Below are positions 58,654 to 64,000 of a stretch of 64,000 nucleotides of DNA, piece by piece. The position numbers and the translations under genes are program-made. Source of the stretch: Orobanche coerulescens (taxonomy: Eukaryota; Streptophyta; Magnoliopsida; Lamiales; Orobanchaceae); NCBI GenBank assembly GCA_033398695.1, contig CM065802.1, positions 210,199,096 to 210,263,095 of the forward strand, given 5' to 3'. The notes beneath the pieces were generated by a model. That model worked only from the letters and a program-made list of their open reading frames with translations. It was not told the DNA's origin and searched no databases. Every line of letters begins with the position of its first letter. Within the stretch, counting starts at the first letter, position 1.

Positions 58654-59705
58654 AATTTAGTGAGGAAGAGCAGTCTGAACATCTTGCCAGTCCCTCAGCC
58701 AGATCACCAATTCATCTGGAAGACCTGCCTGCCCCAGGCACCCACGAGACTCGGATTGTGGCTGTACTCACCCCCCCAGCCTACATCTCCGAGGAAGAAG
58801 AAGCAGGTCTCATAATTTCTATCCCTGAAGCTAATTATACCTTTAACCTGCTAGAAAACAATACTTTCAACCGTTCAATTGAACAACTCCAGCTTGTTAA
58901 GCCACAAGCATTAAAACACTCTTTTGTCAATATTTTTGAAGAGTGGAAGTTTTTCAAAACTCTGACATTTACAAACCTTCAAACTTACATTGGAACTAGT
59001 GGTTGGGAATATCCCCAAGCCACAGAGGAGGTACTGATTCACTTTTGCAAAAAATCAGACTTAGTGTTGATCCTCCAGGATAATTGGTTCACGTCCCATT
59101 TTAAAACAAAGATGGACCAATTTATCCATTCCATAATGCTTAGCATTTTTGATGGTTCTTTTGGAGAAGAGGAGGAGGAGGAAGTTGAAAAAGAAATTAG
59201 AATTGAGGAGGTAGATGGAGAAGGAAATAAAGAAGTTGTTGATTTGGTTGATGAAGAAGAAGAAGAGCAGGAAGAGAGAAGAATAGAAGAAAATACTCTA
59301 GTTGAAAAACAGTCAGGAGAAATTGAGAAAACAGAAGAGTTGGCTGATGAAGGAGAAGAAGAAGAAGGAGAAGAGGTAGAACAAGAAAAAGATGAAGGAG
59401 AAAAGGAGGATGATGATGAAAAGGATGATGATGATGAAGGAGAAAAAGAGGAGAAGGATGATGACAACAATGATGATGATAATGATGATGATGATGGAGG
59501 AGATGAAGGAGCCGAAAAAGAAAATGAAAAAGAAAAGGATGAGGAGGAAGAAAAGGAAAATATTGAAGAAAAGGCAGAAGAAGAGAAGGAGGAGGATCAG
59601 GAGAAAGAGGAAGAGAAAGAAGAAGAAAATGAGCCAGAGCCGGAGCCAGAGCCAATTCAAGAAGCTGCAGATAGATCGTGGTACTCGCCTGCAGACACGG
59701 CCTAG
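58654..59705 (+). pseudogene. Sirevirus accessory ORF, middle part with acidic tract
   Basis: It continues in register with the frame cut at 49085 and stays open to a TAG at 59703-59705. An ordinary folded-looking region (about 58758-59165, with LQTYIGTSGWEYPQATEEV) is followed by about 160 residues made almost entirely of Glu, Asp and Lys (59167-59660), ending in a PEPEPEPEP run. Such tracts are disordered and strongly negative and occur in histone-binding and nucleolar proteins. No membrane helix is visible. The stop at 59703 may be a mutation, since a neighbouring frame continues for about 80 residues. Confidence 0.75.
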
Positions 59706-60736
59706 ACGCAGAGCTAGTCAAGACTCTGTCGGGGACCCAGAGAAGACCCCTTCTGGTGTACCCGCCGTGCATGAAGCTTGCGCCTAGTGGTTCTTTGCGA
59801 AGGCTCAGAGAGCACTCTCCATCGCCTCGTATATCTCTTGCCATGACCGAGCCGATCAGCAGATAGTCAAAGATACAATCGATAGATGTTTGGCGTCTCA
59901 GTCACTCCCGACCTTCAATCAATCAATGCAAAGATCGACACTCATTGCAGAGAGATTCTCACCCCTCCCCTACTAACAATGTAATGCCATTTGGCATGTC
60001 TGATTGGATGAGCAGAATGGAGCAGCAATTAACTACCCTTGTTGATGCTGGCAAAAAGGGGGAAGAGAGAGTTCAGGGGGAAGGAAGTAATCAAGGAGAG
60101 ATAAGGGCAGAGATAAGAACAAAGAAGAAGCAAGATATCCTTCAAATTGAAGGACCCTCAAGTCTGAAGAGGAAGGGAGGAGCGGATCCAGATGAACAGG
60201 CTGACCAGCCTGAAGGCAAGAAAAGGAGGACTAGAGGAGGTTTTGGGCCTACTCTAGAATGGGAAGGAAAGGAGCTGTGGTATGTTGAGGATTTTATACC
60301 ATATGAAGCCCTGCCCATGTGGGGAACTGCAAAGAAGAAATTCATCAGAGATTATTACATCTGGGAAATACTCCAGGATGATAATCTCTCCCCACAGCAG
60401 ATCTTCATCAATTTCATGGAAGCAGCTCACCCAAAACTCTGGGCTATTCTGAAGAAGCATGCAAAGGATCAAAATGCTTATCCTATGATTCCCTCATTCA
60501 GAGCAGAGGAAGTGCCGACCCGTCTGGACAATGAGCTAAATGAGCTAGAGCTTCAAAGAGAAATCAAGCAGTTATGTCTTGAGAATAGATTTTCATCCCA
60601 ACAAGAACAAGACTTTGCAGCTCTTGTTGTGAAGAGGAAATATGGTCTTGCTCCAGTCAAGATAAGACCAATTGGAGCTAAACCATTCAGGCCTGCCAAA
60701 CAGCCTATTCTCAGAGGCAGAGGAAGAGGCAGATGA
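59706..60736 (+). pseudogene. Sirevirus accessory ORF, C-terminal part with basic clusters and RG tail
   Basis: After a poorly defined link (59706-59944), an open frame from 59945 to 60736 gives about 260 residues. It has MSDWMSRMEQQLTTLV (a short helix), two Lys/Arg clusters (SLKRKGG and EGKKRRTRGG), a folded-looking middle (LWYVEDFIPYEALPMWG) and a terminal RGRGRGR. Basic clusters plus RG repeats suggest nuclear import and RNA or DNA binding (inference). It ends 209 bp before the polypurine tract. Confidence 0.7.
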
Positions 60737-60945
60737 CTTCATTTCTTTATACTTGTAATTTTTTATCTCTGTACCTGTAAAAACTTTCTTGTAAATTTCA
60801 ATCATAATCAAGTCAGAAAAGTTTTATAACAGTCTATTGAATGACAATTTCCAGTTGTCTCAATATTAGACTGATCTTAGTTTGTGTCTTGCACTTAAGT
60901 GCAGACTTGGTCATTTGATTACTTGCTTAAAGCTTTGCCATCATC
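60737..60945 (+). other. Sirevirus 3' untranslated region
   Basis: AT-rich, without a frame, between the accessory ORF stop and the polypurine tract. Confidence 0.65.
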
Positions 60946-60960
60946 AAAATAGGGGGAATT
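60946..60960 (+). other. Polypurine tract of the Sirevirus
   Basis: AAAATAGGGGGAATT lies directly before the LTR start TGTTAGG. The CATCATCAAAA context in front is characteristic of Sireviruses. Confidence 0.88.
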
Positions 60961-62367
60961 TGTTAGGAATACTTGTTAGATTTTGATGATGTCATTAATA
61001 TAAAATCAAATGTTTATTACTTGGCAAAAATGTAAGGAAGAAACAAATGAGTATCTTCCACAGGCCAAATATATTAAGTATAAAACTTGGCATAATGTAA
61101 AGAAGAACCAAATGAGTACCTTCTGTAGGCCAAAAATTAGTTAGGCTAAAATCGGCTAAGTACTGAGTATAGCTAAGTTCATCAGAGAGGATCAGTCGAG
61201 TCGAGTCAGAGTAGTCCTGGTCAACATAATTTATCAGAGAAGTTTGACCAGACTGCAGTCAAGGTACCTCAGGGAAGTCACCTGATCAGATAAGTCACAA
61301 ACAGTGAACAGCAGAGAGGTCCTGACTGCAGAGATGTTAGCTGGTCATCAGCCTAGTCGAAGTCAGCCAAGTAATCCAAAGTCCACGTCAGCATGCGTTG
61401 AAAAGTCAAGTATTACGGAAAGTCACATGCAACGTGAAGAGACAAATTGGAGTGATTCCCGCTAGAGATATGATTTAAATAAATCATCCAGACCCACCTT
61501 GAAGACTTTAATCGTTTTATATTCAAAAGATTCGGCGCTCACATGCAGAAGTCTTCACAACGGTCGGAAGATAAAATAAAATAATGGGAATCCAAATTTT
61601 GCAACGCTCGTAAAGATTAAACAAAGAAGTCTCCCTCCAACGGACGGATTTGTTCAAAAGATTTGCAACGGCTACAAGGAAAAAGCTCAGAGATCGTGAC
61701 CTATATATATCCGAAGATTTGAAGCTGAGCAACTACCGGTGCGAACATACATTCAAGCGATCAAAGCAATCAAGCAATCTAAAGCAATCAATAGCATCGT
61801 GAAAAGAGCAGTTCTAAAAGTTCATACTTAAAGAAGCTCTTAGTTGGAGAAGACAAAAACTCTTGTCTATAATCCTGAGTACGGGGTACTTCACTGGTTG
61901 AAGTAAGAGATCAGAAGGCATCCAAGGATCGAGGATCAAGAGGTGCAAGGCAGTCAAGTGTGTACAACGGCACGGATTTCCACTGGTTGGAAGCTGTTGT
62001 AGTGTGGTTTGAATCACTGTAATATTTATCACTGGTTGAGAATTATAGTGAATTCATCTCCAACTGGTTTGGAGAAAAGTGGATTAGTAGAGGATTACCC
62101 CACCTCTGATACCACTATAATCGCCTGCGTTCTTTACTGTTTTATTGCATCATACTTTTAACTGCTGCATTCATTGTTAAGTGTTTCATTAGTTGCTTTC
62201 TATTCACATCACCGACTTAGCATATATTAAATAACACACGACTCCAAGTCATTTGTTTACCTTCCAGCTGAAGAAACTCACTCTTCGTGAAAAAGAGTTT
62301 AAGAGTTTCTACAAGTCTATTCACCCCCGCCCCTCTAGACTTGTACCTGGACGACTTGTGACCTACA
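60961..62367 (+). repeat. 3' LTR of the Sirevirus (1407 bp)
   Basis: Matches 37240-38648 with few differences, for example near 61300-61360 and 62205-62235. It is followed by the duplication CTAAT (62368-62372). Confidence 0.94.
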
Positions 62368-62372
62368 CTAAT

Positions 62373-62658
62373 GAGTTTCTTTAATAAAAGTTTATATTTA
62401 ATGTATAATGGGTTTATTTAATAAGAATATATTATTTTTTAATTTTTTTAAAAAAAAACGGTTATAACCGGTTTTTCCTACCCGAACCGGTCACAAACCG
62501 ACCCAAACCGGTTAGTATAGGATCGAGTTTTTACAGTCCCCAACCCAACCCGACCCGAACCGGTTTGGTCAAAAAACCGGTTTTGAGAATACGACCAAAA
62601 ACCGGTTCGGTTTTACAACCCGAATCGATTTGGAAAAAAACCGATTTGTACACCCCTA
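62373..62658. repeat. Right part of the non-autonomous hAT
   Basis: It resumes the 65-bp repeat text (GAGTTTCTTTAATAAAAG), then shows AACCGGTTT-type subterminal repeats and the terminal repeat TTTGTACACCCCTA. The matching 8-bp duplication ACTCTTAT follows at 62659-62666. Confidence 0.85.
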
Positions 62659-62666
62659 ACTCTTAT

Positions 62667-63870
62667 AATCGGAACATCTATCTACTATATCAATCTTTTG
62701 ATTTTACAAGACGCTTGTAAAAATGCAGCCTCTGTAAAAATACAACTCTCTCTATCAATCAATATTTAACCGGGACCGAGGAGTATATGATCGACGACCA
62801 AGGAAAGAGGTAAAGAAAGAGGTAAAATGGGTGGCGAACGAGAAAAAGCGGAAGCCTAGGTCTGGAAAAAAAAGTGGTAGGCGAGGCAGCACACAAAGTT
62901 GATTTGACCCCATTTAAAAAAATGGTAGGCCCCATGCCTTGGTACTTAGCAATACCCACTACCAACTTATCCTCAATGTCCGCGTCCACTTGAAGCCTCT
63001 CGACTGAGAGCTGTAAATCACACTTATATTGATACCACTACCAACTAAAATCCTTTCTTTATGAATTTTTTTTGCTTTGAACCAAATCCTGCATACCGAA
63101 CAAATAAACTATATTGGTAATAATTTATTGAACTAATTAACGTATAACAAATTAAATACAATATAGTGTGGAAGCCAATAACCGCGAAGAGACCGATGGA
63201 TTTATTAGAAATCTACGTCGGTATCCAAAAAGACGAATAATAAATTGAGGAGGGTGAATAGTAACCACAAATTGATCGAAATCGTTTTCTGACTGAGACT
63301 TTTGTAAATTGTTTGAAATCAAAGGAAAATCTTCGAATCACTGTAGGATTTACCAAGAACTCTGGAAGCGACTTCAATTGACTCTTTTGATGTAGTGAAC
63401 CTTAAAATAATTTCATGAATAAACATCATAAATATACAAGACATGATAAATTTTCATTTTGTCCAATGTATCCAATTTATTAATGGATCAGAAATTGTAA
63501 ACCATGAAGAATTTCTTACTTCCACAACAATATATTTTTTGTTTATTACTCGATCAAATAAACTCATTGTAGTTACTTGCGTTGTTATCGACATTCTAGT
63601 ATGTCCAAAAATTAGCACGTGTCTGACCCCTAAAATTGGGCTGTTTTTTTTTTTTTGGCAACCTCAAACTAGTACTGCAATTATCTGACAAAATTTACAC
63701 CGTGTGCACAAATTTAATAACTGGAGTACAAATTTTGACATTCAGATTTCAAACACTTCTTTACTATATATAGTGAATAAATACTTTTGTATTCACCATG
63801 AATTTAGCAAACACCCCTGCCATCCTCTTTCAAAGCCTATCATCCTTCAGCACATTTCTCTTTGGGCATG
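62667..63870. other. Unassigned AT-rich DNA
   Basis: No domain, tRNA or transposon end could be supported. Short frames such as 62759-62989 on the minus strand have no recognisable motif. An inverted repeat GTGAATA/TATTCAC surrounds AATACTTTTG near 63773. Confidence 0.5.
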
Positions 63871-64000
63871 ACTATATAAAAATACAGCTCACTTATAGCT
63901 ACTATAATTCACTTTAGTCTTTGAGCATCAGAAAAGTGTTCCATCATATATGTTTCCCTTTTCAAGCAACAAGTTTTATAATAATGTGTTCGACAAATAG
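63871..64000 (+). promoter_or_regulatory. Weak candidate plant core promoter at the right edge
   Basis: ACTATATAAAAATA (63871) resembles a TATA box. An A/T- and C-rich leader-like stretch follows, and the first ATG (63952) opens only 16 codons before a stop at the window end. Evidence is positional only. Confidence 0.2.

Larger units (their letters stand above)
37240..62367 (+). mobile_element. Ty1/copia Sirevirus with accessory ORF, carrying two nested insertions
   Basis: LTRs at 37240-38648 and 60961-62367 are flanked by the duplication CTAAT. The order is LTR, Met-type primer binding site, gag, protease, integrase, RT, RNase H, an extra ORF, polypurine tract, LTR. Integrase before RT defines Ty1/copia. 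A long coiled-coil Gag, the extra downstream ORF and the polypurine context CATCATCAAAATAGGGGG fit the Sirevirus (SIRE1/Agrovirus) lineage. A solo LTR (39012-42416) and a gag-only Ty3 element (49086-58648) are inserted in it. Without them the element would be about 12.1 kb. Confidence 0.93.
36501..62658. mobile_element. Non-autonomous hAT element (about 1.0 kb) split by the Sirevirus
   Basis: The ends TAGAGGTGGGCAAA and, in reverse complement from the right, TAGGGGTGTACAAA are imperfect inverted repeats flanked by an exact 8-bp duplication. Both ends carry many AACCGGTTT palindromes. Apart from the 25.1-kb Sirevirus insertion, only 36501-37239 and 62373-62658 belong to it. There is no transposase sequence, so it must have been moved by an enzyme supplied in trans. 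Confidence 0.88.

Noticed and set aside
59039..59844. Ser-, Leu- and His-rich minus-strand frames opposite the acidic tract
   Set aside because: They are the complement of GAA/GAG/GAT-rich codons on the plus strand and carry no independent signal.
62759..62989. Minus-strand frame of 76 codons in the right flank
   Set aside because: No motif, no duplicate copy and an AT-rich context; a chance frame is as likely.

Overview
This window looks like repeat-rich, gene-poor nuclear DNA of a flowering plant, probably a eudicot (inference). The evidence is the families present: Ty3/gypsy chromoviruses with kilobase-long LTRs, a Tat-like gag-only LTR element, a Sirevirus-type Ty1/copia element and hAT DNA transposons with plant-type transposase. 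I recognise no host gene, rRNA or tRNA. The species cannot be named from the sequence. Almost every base up to about 62.7 kb belongs to a mobile element, and most of these are nested in one another.

Left block (1-30864). Family B chromovirus LTR DNA (29154-30864) was invaded by a gag-only LTR retrotransposon that now forms a head-to-tail array (7826-29153). The array has seven LTRs and six internal regions in the order LTR-int-LTR-int, about 3.44 kb per unit, with no host DNA or target-site duplication between units. Its leftmost LTR was then split by a minus-strand Ty3/gypsy element (1-7825) with an internally deleted pol. That element runs off the left edge, so the start of the split LTR, and perhaps more array units, should lie to the left.

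Middle (30865-36492). An old hAT transposon (31216-35458) carries a broken BED-finger transposase gene with a duplicated last exon. It is flanked by unassigned AT-rich DNA.

Right block (36493-62666). A non-autonomous hAT element of about 1 kb, with an exact 8-bp target-site duplication (ACTCTTAT), was split by a plus-strand Sirevirus (37240-62367, duplication CTAAT). The Sirevirus gag was split by a solo family B LTR (39012-42416, duplication CCACC). Its extra open reading frame downstream of pol was split by a minus-strand gag-only Ty3/gypsy element (49086-58648, duplication ACTGC). For both insertions the interrupted reading frame stays in register across the gap when one duplication copy is discounted. 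The Sirevirus pol itself has several frameshifts and stops, so this copy is dead.

The last 1.3 kb (62667-64000) is AT-rich and unassigned, with a weak candidate promoter at its end.

The most notable features are: the shared-LTR array and its copy-number history; the non-random placement of copy differences at CAG/CTG sites; GC-rich palindromic repeats just upstream of the TATA box in several LTR families; and the Sirevirus accessory ORF (acidic tract, basic clusters, RG tail), which is preceded by promoter-like and splice-acceptor-like sequence.
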